Source: Massilia sp. (GTDB lineage: Bacteria; Pseudomonadota; Gammaproteobacteria; Burkholderiales; Burkholderiaceae_D). Taken from it: DNA of 6,608 nt. Both the position numbers and the translations under genes were made by a program. Within the stretch, counting starts at the first letter, position 1. The number at the start of each line of letters is the position of its first letter. Positions 1-6,194 of this stretch are shown here, piece after piece. Location: contig DOUW01000401.1 in assembly GCA_003520365.1 (NCBI GenBank), positions 2,510 to 9,117 on the forward strand, in the 5' to 3' direction. The notes under the pieces were generated by a model. The model had not been told where the DNA came from and searched no databases. It saw nothing but the letters and a program-made list of their open reading frames with translations.

Positions 1-732
1 GATCACCACCGGCAGGCCGATTTCCTGGGCCGCCGCCCAGGCATCAATCGGATCGGTCACGGTGCGGCCCAGCGGCACCGGCACGCCGGCGGCATCGAGC
101 AGCTTCTTGGTCAGCTCCTTGTCCTGGGCGATGGTCTCGGCGATCGCGCCGGTGGCGTCGATCTCGGCGGCCTGGATGCGGCGCTGCTTGCTGCCCCAGC
201 CGAACATGACCAGGCTACCCTCGGTCAGGCGGCGGTAGGGGATGTTGCGGGCCACGGCGGCCTGCACGATGGAACCGGTCGACGGGCCGAGGCGCACGTC
301 CTCGTCGAGGTCGCGCAGCTGGGCGAGCGCCGCCTGCAGGTCGAAGGGCGCGTCGCTGCGCGCGGCCTCGATCAGTTGCCGGGCCAGTTCCAGTGCCAGG
401 CGGCCGACGTCTTCCTCGGAGTACTCGACCACCACCTGGTAGATGCCGGTTTCGACGGTGGCGGTGGTGCGCGAGAAGGTCACCGGGCAGCCGGCCTGGG
501 CCTGCAGCTCGAGCGCGGCGATCTCGAGTACGTGCGCCAGCGGGATGGTGTCGTCGTGGCCGAAAGGCTGCAGCTGGCCGAGCTGGGGGAAGCGGGCGCG
601 CAGGCGCGTCTCGAAGCCTGGCAGGCTGCCGATCGATTCTTCCTCGGGCGTGCAGGCGACGATGGCCTCGACCGAGGTGTGGTGGCTCCAGAGGTTGGGG
701 CCACGCAGGGCCCGTACGCGTGATACTTCCAT
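1..732 (-). CDS. cphA: Cyanophycin synthetase CphA, N-terminal part (runs off left edge)
   Basis: The first 244 codons of a cyanophycin synthetase, the enzyme that adds Asp and then Arg to cyanophycin using ATP. It starts at the ATG at 732-730 and is open to base 1. Start MEVSRVRALRGPNLW matches the family start (RVRALRGPN). AAGGA at 747-743 lies 10 nt upstream. Residues 1 to about 160 are the N domain; LGPSTGSIV (148-156) and QDKELTKKLLDAAGVPVP (203-220) lead into the ATP-grasp domain, cut at LPVVI just before its glycine-rich loop. It is paralogous to the CphA' gene upstream, with visible DNA similarity (compare about 4-30 with 2222-2248). Oddity: the N-domain motif HxxEH reads HVLEI (67-71), with the second His replaced by Ile, and the preceding conserved Gly/His-rich segment is degraded and about 10 residues shorter than in CphA'. 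The Mur ligase domain is outside the window, so full length and activity cannot be judged. Probably the second gene of a cphA'-cphA operon. Confidence 0.93.
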   Translation of the reverse strand, partial: MEVSRVRALRGPNLWSHHTSVEAIVACTPEEESIGSLPGFETRLRARFPQLGQLQPFGHDDTIPLAHVLEIAALELQAQAGCPVTFSRTTATVETGIYQVVVEYSEEDVGRLALELARQLIEAARSDAPFDLQAALAQLRDLDEDVRLGPSTGSIVQAAVARNIPYRRLTEGSLVMFGWGSKQRRIQAAEIDATGAIAETIAQDKELTKKLLDAAGVPVPLGRTVTDPIDAWAAAQEIGLPVVI

Positions 733-823
733 AAACCTTCAATCCTTTTAGGGACAGCCGGCCCGTGCCCGGAGGCGGGCGGCGGCGTCATGTTCTTCGG
801 CTCCGGCGCACCGGGCCGTGTGT

Positions 824-2998
824 TCAATAAATCGTTTTCTTCGGCGTGGCATCGAAAGCGCGCAGGCCGCCGCAGATCAGGTCGTGCGGCAGGTCGAGCG
901 CCCAGGCCGCGGCGACCGCCGCGAGGATGCTGGCCGGGTGCTTGACGGTGGCCGGCTTGATCTTGCCGAGGTCGAGCAGGGCGGTTTCACGCGCGCCTTC
1001 GGCCAGCATGATGTGGTTGTCGCGGGCGAAGACGACGCGCTCGCCGGCGGCGCGGTGGGCCTGCATGGCGTCGTTCTGCTCGTCCATCGCGTAGAAGATC
1101 ACGCGCCCGTCGGACAGTTCGGCCAGCTTGACCACTTCCGGATCGGCCGCGTTCAGCACCGCCGCGCCTTCGGAGAGGATCACGTCGACCTGGCTGCGCA
1201 CGACGTTGGCCAGCGCCTCCTGGTCGCGGATGTGGAACTCCGCCACGTCGTCGAGCTTGCCCATGTCGGTCACCACGCCCACCGTGCAGCGGTCGTAGGG
1301 CAGGCCTTCAAGCAGGATGCTGCGCGCGTTCGATTCGAACACGGCCGCTTCCATGTTGCGGTTGATGAGCAGGCGCTCGCCCGCGGCGAAGCCGGTGCAG
1401 TCGCCTTTCTGTACTTCGCGGCCGTCGAGGTAGAGGCCCTCGCCGTTGGCCACGCCCGCATGCTTGCCGGCGGCATTGAGCAGGCAGCCGAGCAGGCGCG
1501 CGATCAGGCTGGTGCCGAGCGTGCCGGTGACGCCCACCAGCGGGATGCGGCCGGTCTCGCCGTCCGCGAACAGGTGCTCGACGATGGCCTTGCCGACGTT
1601 GCGCGGCTCGCCGCTGGCCGGCTTGATGTGGGCCAGCAGGCCCGGGCTGGAATTGACTTCGATGATGGCGCCGCGCTGCTCCTGCAGCGGACGCGTGATG
1701 TCCTCGCAGACCAGGTCGATGCCGGCGATGTCGAGTCCCACCACGCGCGCTGCCAGGGCGGCGGCATGGGCCACGTCCGGATGCACGATATCGGTGACGT
1801 CGTCGGCGACGTTGCCGTTCGGCTGGATCAGTACGCGCTGGCCGTCCTGCGGAATCGCGTCGGGCGTCAGGTTCTGGCGCTGCAGGTCGAGCAGGATCAC
1901 CGGGTCCTTCGGATCGACGCGGCCGAGCGGGAATTCTTCGCTGTCGCCGCGGCGCGGGTCGATGTTGATCTGGCTGTCGCACAGCGCGCTCACGCTGGAC
2001 TTGCCGTCGCCCGTTACCCACAGCGCTTCGCCGCGCGCGGCGGCCACGACCTTCCTGCCGACCACCAGCAGGCGGTGCTCGTTGCCCGGAATGAAGCGCT
2101 CGACCAGCACCGCGCTGCTGTCGCCTTCCTTCGATGCGATCGCATAGGCGGCGCGCACGTCGGCTTCCAGCATCAGGTTCAGGGTCACGCCGCGGCCATG
2201 GTTGCCGTCGACGGGTTTCACCACCACCGGCAGGCCGATGTCCTGGGCTTCTTCCCAGGCCGCGTCCGCGCTGCGTACCAGGGCGCCTTCCGGCACCGGC
2301 ACACCGCACGAGGCGAGCAGGCTCTTGGTCAGGTCCTTGTCGCTGGCGATGCCTTCGCCGATGGCGCTGGTGCGATCGGTCTCGGCGGTCCAGATGCGGC
2401 GCTGGGCGGCGCCGTGGCCGAGCTGCACCAGGTTGCCTTCGGTCAGGCGGATCGAGGGAATGCGACGATCGGTGGCGGCGTCGACGATGTTGGCGGTCGA
2501 GGGGCCCAGGCAGTAGCGGTCGACCAGCTCGGTCAGCTGCTTCACGGTGGCGGGCAGGTCGAAGGCTTCGTCATTGATGGCGGCCATCATCAGGCGGTGG
2601 CCGGCCTCCAGCGCGGCGCGGCCGACAACGGCGTCGCGGGTGCGGAAGGCCATCTTGTAGACGCCGTGTTCGCCGGTCGAGCGGGTCTTGCCGAAGCCGG
2701 TCTTCATGCCGGCCATGTTCTGCAGCTCGAGCACGATGTGTTCGAGGATGTGGCCGGCCCAGGTGCCGCCGTGCAGGCGTTCGATGAAGCCGCCGCGCTC
2801 GCCGACGCCGCAGCGGTGTTCGACCAGGCCCGGCAGCCAGCCCGTGAGACGTTCGGTAAAGCCAGGCAGTTTATTCGAGGGGAAGTCTTCCAGCTCGCCG
2901 ATGTCGAGCCAGGCCTCGATCACCGGACGGTAGGTCCAGATGTTCGGGCCGCGCAGGTGAGTCACACGGAGAAACTTGATGTCATTCTTCTTTGTCAT
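824..2998 (-). CDS. cphA': Cyanophycin synthetase paralogue CphA' (short form, 724 aa)
   Basis: A 724-residue cyanophycin synthetase homologue. N domain about 1-160, with LRGPNIW (15-21), LVEH (58-61) and HILEH (83-87, an HxxEH motif followed by E91). ATP-grasp domain about 160-478, with the glycine-rich loop KPVDGNHGRG (261-270), VERF..GNEHRLLVV (299-313) and IIEVNSSPG (445-453), all as in active family members. Mur-ligase-like domain from about 485. Here the P-loop expected as GTNGKT reads GTLGTS (492-497), without its lysine; the ARGGILR motif reads ARSILLE (558-564), and the DHLG motif is lost. The protein ends at ATPKKTIY, where full-length enzymes (about 870-900 aa) continue into the Mur C-terminal subdomain. 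The ATG at 2998 is chosen because MTKKNDIKFLRVTHLRGPN fits the family start, although its ribosome site is weak; an in-frame ATG at 3037 would add 13 residues. Inference: the ATP-grasp site is active, the Mur site is not, and the protein works together with CphA. It is first in the minus-strand operon. Confidence 0.95.
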   Translation of the reverse strand: MTKKNDIKFLRVTHLRGPNIWTYRPVIEAWLDIGELEDFPSNKLPGFTERLTGWLPGLVEHRCGVGERGGFIERLHGGTWAGHILEHIVLELQNMAGMKTGFGKTRSTGEHGVYKMAFRTRDAVVGRAALEAGHRLMMAAINDEAFDLPATVKQLTELVDRYCLGPSTANIVDAATDRRIPSIRLTEGNLVQLGHGAAQRRIWTAETDRTSAIGEGIASDKDLTKSLLASCGVPVPEGALVRSADAAWEEAQDIGLPVVVKPVDGNHGRGVTLNLMLEADVRAAYAIASKEGDSSAVLVERFIPGNEHRLLVVGRKVVAAARGEALWVTGDGKSSVSALCDSQINIDPRRGDSEEFPLGRVDPKDPVILLDLQRQNLTPDAIPQDGQRVLIQPNGNVADDVTDIVHPDVAHAAALAARVVGLDIAGIDLVCEDITRPLQEQRGAIIEVNSSPGLLAHIKPASGEPRNVGKAIVEHLFADGETGRIPLVGVTGTLGTSLIARLLGCLLNAAGKHAGVANGEGLYLDGREVQKGDCTGFAAGERLLINRNMEAAVFESNARSILLEGLPYDRCTVGVVTDMGKLDDVAEFHIRDQEALANVVRSQVDVILSEGAAVLNAADPEVVKLAELSDGRVIFYAMDEQNDAMQAHRAAGERVVFARDNHIMLAEGARETALLDLGKIKPATVKHPASILAAVAAAWALDLPHDLICGGLRAFDATPKKTIY

Positions 2999-3070
2999 GT
3001 ATCGATGTCTTGCCGCCACGGTCCGCTCGTGTACCATGATGGCGTTGCCTATGTTTTTCTGCCTGTGCGT

Positions 3071-3108
3071 TACCGCACCCAAACGGGTCGATGCGGGTCG
3101 CTGCGGTA
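3071..3108. repeat. Inverted repeat TACCGCA / TGCGGTA in the cphA' leader or operator region
   Basis: TACCGCA at 3071-3077 is the exact reverse complement of TGCGGTA at 3102-3108. Allowing a one-base bulge the arms extend to GCG-T-TACCGCA and TGCGGTACGC, 10 paired bases. The spacer holds a small ACCC-AAAC-GGGT hairpin and the 10-bp direct repeats. It could be a protein-binding site or an RNA stem in the cphA' leader. Short inverted repeats are common by chance at this GC content. Confidence 0.35.
3084..3103. repeat. Tandem 10-bp direct repeat CGGGTCGATG / CGGGTCGCTG
   Basis: Two adjacent 10-bp units, 3084-3093 and 3094-3103, match at 9 of 10 positions. A partial third copy (CGGTACG) begins at 3104. 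The 10-bp period places the units on the same face of the helix, as in some activator or repressor sites. It lies 86-105 bp upstream of the cphA' start codon. No known regulator motif is recognised. Confidence 0.4.
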
Positions 3109-3127
3109 CGCATGCTGTATACTTTTG

Positions 3128-3156
3128 CCGGCGCGAAGCTTACAGCGGCGCGCCGG
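3128..3156. repeat. 8-bp inverted repeat CCGGCGCG ... CGCGCCGG
   Basis: The arms at 3128-3135 and 3149-3156 are perfect reverse complements with a 13-bp spacer containing a HindIII-like AAGCTT. It sits next to the GTATAC sequence at 3117-3122, where -10-like boxes of both strands overlap. It may be an operator or simply GC-driven chance. Confidence 0.35.
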
Positions 3157-3316
3157 ATTCTGCCAATTCGCTTTCGTCGCCGGTTTTCCGGCACTCGCAG
3201 CGACGTGCCAAGGTGTCAACCCCGGCAAAATAATTCCACCTTTCAAGTAAACCGCCGAGCCGGTCACCGCGTTACCCCTCTATTCAGGACTAGCCCGTCA
3301 AGGGCGGCATCACATA

Positions 3317-5602
3317 ATGACAACTCAACAACTTGCTTCTCCGACCGCGCTGGCGCTCGCCGCCAGTTTCCTGCCCGATGCGTGGCAGGATGAGGTGCGG
3401 AAACAGCTTGCACCAGGGGAAAACGTTTTAAACAGCGTGGAGGTTGACCTCGACGCGAAATTACGTTTCGTCAAAGGAATTATTGTCGTCACGACAAGCC
3501 GTCTGCTGGCGCGCGCGCCGGGCGACACGGCCTGGCGCGCCTGGCCCTACCAGCCGGGCCTGGAACTGCGCCACCACGACCACGCCGGCGTCGGCCACAT
3601 CGAACTGGTCGACCAGCAGGGCCTGCTGGCGTCCTGGCGTTTCACGCTGGGCCAGAACCTGCACGCGATCCGGGTGGTGGACGGCTTCAACGAGCAGGTG
3701 AAAAGCGTCGCCACCGGCGTCGCGGTGCAGCCGCCCGAGCAGCACACCTGCCCGAGCTGCAAGGCGCCGCTCGAGCCGGACCAGGAAGATTGTCCGATCT
3801 GCACCAAGGTGCTGCACACGCCGCCCTCGACCTGGACCCTGTTCCGGCTGTGGCGTTTCGCCAGGCCCTACAAGGGCCAGCTGATCCTGGGCTTCCTGCT
3901 GATGCTCGGCTCGACCGGCGCCCACATGATCCCGCCCTACCTGACCAAGCCGCTGATGGACAATGTCCTGATCCCGTACCAGAACGGCCAGACCATCGAC
4001 ACCTCGCTCGTCTTTCTATATATGGGCGGCCTGTTCGGGGCGGCGCTGCTGGCCTGGGCGCTGGGCTGGGGCAAGACCTACGTGCTGGCGCTGGCTTCCG
4101 AGCGCATCAGCGCCGACCTGCGCTCGACCACCTATGAACACCTGCTGCGCCTGTCGCTGGAATACTTCGGCGGCAAGCGTACCGGCGACCTGATGGCGCG
4201 CATCGGCAGCGGCTCGGACCGGATCAGCGTGTTCCTGTCGCTGCACCTGCTCGACTTCCTGTCGGACGTCCTCCTGATCATCATGACGGGCGTGATCCTG
4301 TTCTCCATGAACCCCTGGCTGGCCCTGGTCACGCTGGTGCCGCTGCCTTTCATCGCCTGGATGATCCACGTCGTGCGCGACAGGCTGCGCACCGGCTTCG
4401 AGAAGATCGACCGCGTCTGGGGCGAAGTGACCAATGTGCTGGCCGATACCATCCCCGGCATCCGCGTGGTGAAGGCCTTTGCTCAGGAAAAGCGCGAAGC
4501 CGCGCGCTTCCGCGAGGCGAACAAGCACAACCTGGCGGTCAACGATAAGTTGAACAAGGTCTGGTCGCTGTTCTCGCCGACGGTTTCCTTTCTTACCGAA
4601 CTCGGCCTGCTGGTGATCTGGTGCTTCGGCATCTGGCAGGTCTCGCGCGGCGACATCACCGTCGGTACCCTGACAGCCTTCATCGCCTACAGCGGCCGCT
4701 TCTACGTGAAGCTCGATTCCATGAGCCGCATCGTCTCGGTGACGCAGAAGTCGGCCTCGGCCGCCAAGCGCATCTTTGACATCCTGGACCATGTCTCGAG
4801 CGTGCCGGACCCGGTCGACCCGATCAAGGTCGACAAGGTGCAGGGCAACATCGAGCTGCGCGAAGTCGGTTTCCGCTACGGCAACCGCGCGGTGAACCGC
4901 GGCATCTCGCTCAACATCAAGGCCGGCGAGATGGTCGGCCTGGTGGGGCATTCCGGCTCGGGCAAGAGCACCCTGGTAAACCTGATCTGCCGCTTCTACG
5001 ACGTGGCCGAAGGCGCGATCCTGCTCGACGGCAAGGATATCCGATCGTTTGCGGTGGCCGATTACCGGCGCAACATCGGCCTGGTGCTGCAGGAGCCTTT
5101 CCTGTTCTTCGGCACGATCGCCGAGAACATCGCCTACGGTAAACCACATGCGACGCGCGAGGAGATCATTGCCGCCGCACGCGCCGCCCACGCCCACGAA
5201 TTCATCCTGCGCCTGCCGCAGGGCTACGATTCGATGGTGGGCGAGCGCGGCCAGGGCCTGTCGGGCGGCGAGCGCCAGCGCATCTCGATCGCGCGCGCCC
5301 TGCTGATCGATCCGCCGATCCTGATCCTGGACGAAGCGACCTCGTCGGTGGACTCGGAAACCGAGAAGGAAATCCAGAAGGCGCTCGACAACCTGGTGCA
5401 GGGCCGCACCACGATCGCCATCGCGCACCGCCTGTCGACCCTGCACCGCGCGGATCGCCTGGTCGTGCTGGACCGCGGCGTGGTGGTGGAAGAGGGCAGC
5501 CACGACGAACTGATGGCGCGCGAGGGCGCCTACCACCGCCTCTACGAAGCGCAGGCGCGCAACGTGGACCAGGACATGGACGACGGCAACAAGGACGATT
5601 AA
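3317..5602 (+). CDS. Cyanophycin-associated ABC exporter, fused permease and ATPase
   Basis: A 761-residue inner-membrane ABC exporter half-transporter that would act as a dimer. Residues 1 to about 140 are a soluble extension (GENVLNSVEVDLDAKLRF...VVTTSRLLAR), which I would guess has a PH-like beta fold. Next comes a zinc ribbon, CPSC (145-148) and CPIC (159-162). The six-helix permease spans about 185-470 (hydrophobic stretches near 189-208, 231-252, 307-330, 333-352, 420-442 and 450-468). The ATPase is complete: Walker A GHSGSGKST with K550, Q-loop Q592, signature LSGGERQ 648-654, Walker B LILDE with E673, H-loop H704. It resembles MsbA/ABCB-type exporters but is longer, because of the extension. 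The tail is acidic (DQDMDDGNKDD). The ATG at 3317 is preceded by AAGGG at 3300-3304. To my knowledge close relatives beside cphA genes are named cyanophycin metabolism-associated ABC transporter. The substrate is unknown; Asp-Arg dipeptide, arginine or a lipid are guesses. Likely co-transcribed with the DUF1854 gene. Confidence 0.93.
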   Translation: MTTQQLASPTALALAASFLPDAWQDEVRKQLAPGENVLNSVEVDLDAKLRFVKGIIVVTTSRLLARAPGDTAWRAWPYQPGLELRHHDHAGVGHIELVDQQGLLASWRFTLGQNLHAIRVVDGFNEQVKSVATGVAVQPPEQHTCPSCKAPLEPDQEDCPICTKVLHTPPSTWTLFRLWRFARPYKGQLILGFLLMLGSTGAHMIPPYLTKPLMDNVLIPYQNGQTIDTSLVFLYMGGLFGAALLAWALGWGKTYVLALASERISADLRSTTYEHLLRLSLEYFGGKRTGDLMARIGSGSDRISVFLSLHLLDFLSDVLLIIMTGVILFSMNPWLALVTLVPLPFIAWMIHVVRDRLRTGFEKIDRVWGEVTNVLADTIPGIRVVKAFAQEKREAARFREANKHNLAVNDKLNKVWSLFSPTVSFLTELGLLVIWCFGIWQVSRGDITVGTLTAFIAYSGRFYVKLDSMSRIVSVTQKSASAAKRIFDILDHVSSVPDPVDPIKVDKVQGNIELREVGFRYGNRAVNRGISLNIKAGEMVGLVGHSGSGKSTLVNLICRFYDVAEGAILLDGKDIRSFAVADYRRNIGLVLQEPFLFFGTIAENIAYGKPHATREEIIAAARAAHAHEFILRLPQGYDSMVGERGQGLSGGERQRISIARALLIDPPILILDEATSSVDSETEKEIQKALDNLVQGRTTIAIAHRLSTLHRADRLVVLDRGVVVEEGSHDELMAREGAYHRLYEAQARNVDQDMDDGNKDD
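3749..3802 (+). other. Zinc-ribbon coding segment (CxxC-x10-CxxC) in the ABC exporter
   Basis: Codons for C145, C148, C159 and C162 form a CPSC...CPIC double knuckle between the N-terminal extension and the first membrane helix. This spacing is typical of rubredoxin-like zinc ribbons. It is unusual in ABC exporters and would place a metal-bound module in the cytoplasm just before the membrane domain. Confidence 0.8.
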
Positions 5603-5604
5603 GA

Positions 5605-6072
5605 ATGACTACCCCGTTTCAATTGCGCCGCGACAGCTTCGGCAAACTGGTCTTCACCAGCACGGAAGGAGAGGAAGTGATCGGCATCACGCCGGTGCGC
5701 GCCTTCCCGATCCAGGCGCCAACGCGCGGCATTTCGCTGCTGCGCGACGGCGGCAAGGAAGTCGCCTGGATCGACGACCTGGCGGCCGTGCCCGAGGAGA
5801 TCCGCACGCTCGTCACCGAGGAACTCGAAGGACGCGAATTCATCCCCGAGATCCTCACCATCAAGAGCGTGTCGAGCTTCGCCACGCCCTGCACCTGGCT
5901 TGTGGCGACCGACCGCGGCGACACCGCGTTCGTGCTGAAGGTCGACGAGGACATCCGCCGCGTGGGCGAGGCTTCGCTGCTGATCGCGGACAGCCACGGC
6001 ATCAATTTCCTGGTGCGCGACATGTTCAAGATCGACAAGGGCAGCCGCAAGATTCTGGATCGCTTCTTGTAA
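5605..6072 (+). CDS. DUF1854 family protein, cyanophycin-metabolism-associated
   Basis: A 155-residue soluble protein with no signal peptide and no membrane segment. I recognise it as DUF1854, whose members, as far as I recall, are encoded beside cyanophycin synthetase and the ABC exporter in Burkholderiales and are named cyanophycin metabolism-associated DUF1854 family protein. Visible features: FPIQAPTRGISLL (34-46), EVAWIDDL (52-59), a central acidic helix-like part (63-77), a hydrophobic beta-rich stretch TWLVATDRGDTAFVL (97-111), and the C-terminal segment DSHGINFLVRDMFKIDKGSRKILDRFL (129-155), with a patch of basic residues. No catalytic motif is evident; the single cysteine is C96. The ATG at 5605 follows the ABC stop by 2 nt, with AAGGA at 5591-5595 inside the end of the ABC gene, so the two are surely co-translated from one mRNA. 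It may be a cytoplasmic partner of the exporter; its biochemical function is unknown. Confidence 0.9.
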   Translation: MTTPFQLRRDSFGKLVFTSTEGEEVIGITPVRAFPIQAPTRGISLLRDGGKEVAWIDDLAAVPEEIRTLVTEELEGREFIPEILTIKSVSSFATPCTWLVATDRGDTAFVLKVDEDIRRVGEASLLIADSHGINFLVRDMFKIDKGSRKILDRFL

Positions 6073-6093
6073 GCGCACCAAAAAACGCACTGA

Positions 6094-6134
6094 AACCGCC
6101 GCACGGCCAACAGGCCCCGCGGCGGTTCTTTTTT
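6094..6134 (+). terminator. Rho-independent terminator after the ABC exporter-DUF1854 operon
   Basis: A perfect 9-bp stem, AACCGCCGC (6094-6102) with GCGGCGGTT (6119-6127), is followed by C and six T (6129-6134). The loop can form an inner 4-bp GGCC/GGCC stem (6105-6108 with 6113-6116) closing an AACA loop. It begins 21 nt after the DUF1854 stop codon and should end the plus-strand operon. Confidence 0.9.
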
Positions 6135-6172
6135 CGAGTACTTCCTCCAATCGTCATGCCGTTTGCTTGCCC

Positions 6173-6186
6173 GCCCGGCGCCGGGC
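6173..6186. repeat. Perfect 14-bp GC palindrome GCCCGGCGCCGGGC
   Basis: The sequence equals its own reverse complement over 14 bp and lies in the promoter region of the downstream hydrolase gene, 8 bp before a second palindrome. It may be a chance result of high GC content or part of a regulatory site. Confidence 0.5.
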
Positions 6187-6194
6187 TGCTAATG

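Larger units (their letters stand above)
2999..3316. promoter_or_regulatory. Divergent intergenic region between cphA' and the ABC exporter gene
   Basis: This 318-bp gap has no convincing gene and must hold the promoters of both divergent operons. No strong sigma-70 promoter stands out. Candidates are weak: for the plus strand GTGCCA (3205-3210), 18 bp, AATAAT (3229-3234); TATACT at 3118-3123 (plus) and the overlapping TATACA at 3121-3116 (minus) resemble -10 boxes but lack good -35 boxes; TTGACA on the minus strand (3219-3214) is a perfect -35 without a matching -10. A sigma-54-like -24 element also occurs on the minus strand at 3211-3204. Several inverted and direct repeats are listed separately. 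The long gap and the repeats make shared regulation of synthesis and transport genes plausible, but this is inference. Confidence 0.55.

Noticed and set aside
767..780. Hairpin GCCCG-GAGG-CGGGC between cphA' and cphA as a terminator or attenuator
   Set aside because: It has only 5 bp and no T-run on the minus strand. The gap is short and the genes are paralogous neighbours, so read-through is more likely.
2996..3082. A longer CphA' start at TTG 3082 or ATG 3037
   Set aside because: The added residues do not resemble the family N terminus, while MTKKNDIKFLRVTHLRGPN at 2998 does. The ATG at 3037 has no better ribosome site, so it is unlikely but not excluded.
3179..3192. Hairpin GCCGG-TTTT-CCGGC in the divergent region
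   Set aside because: A 5-bp GC stem with no T-run after it; it is of the size expected by chance at this GC content.
3214..3219. Perfect TTGACA -35 box on the minus strand
   Set aside because: No acceptable -10 box lies 16-19 bp downstream (GAGTGC or similar), so I do not call a promoter here.
818..3250. An 810-codon open frame on the plus strand opposite cphA'
   Set aside because: It mirrors the codon structure of cphA', is rich in Ala/Gly/Val/His/Asp repeats typical of antisense frames in GC-rich DNA, and shows no recognisable domain. The minus strand has a full family match.
4016..5536. A 506-codon open frame on the minus strand opposite the ABC exporter gene
   Set aside because: It is an antisense shadow of a clear ABC transporter with all ATPase motifs. 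Its composition (HxxAxxD-rich) is that of a reverse-frame artefact.
5599..6150. Minus-strand open frames opposite the DUF1854 gene
   Set aside because: They span the terminator and lie antisense to a gene with a good ribosome site and family match; no domain is recognisable.
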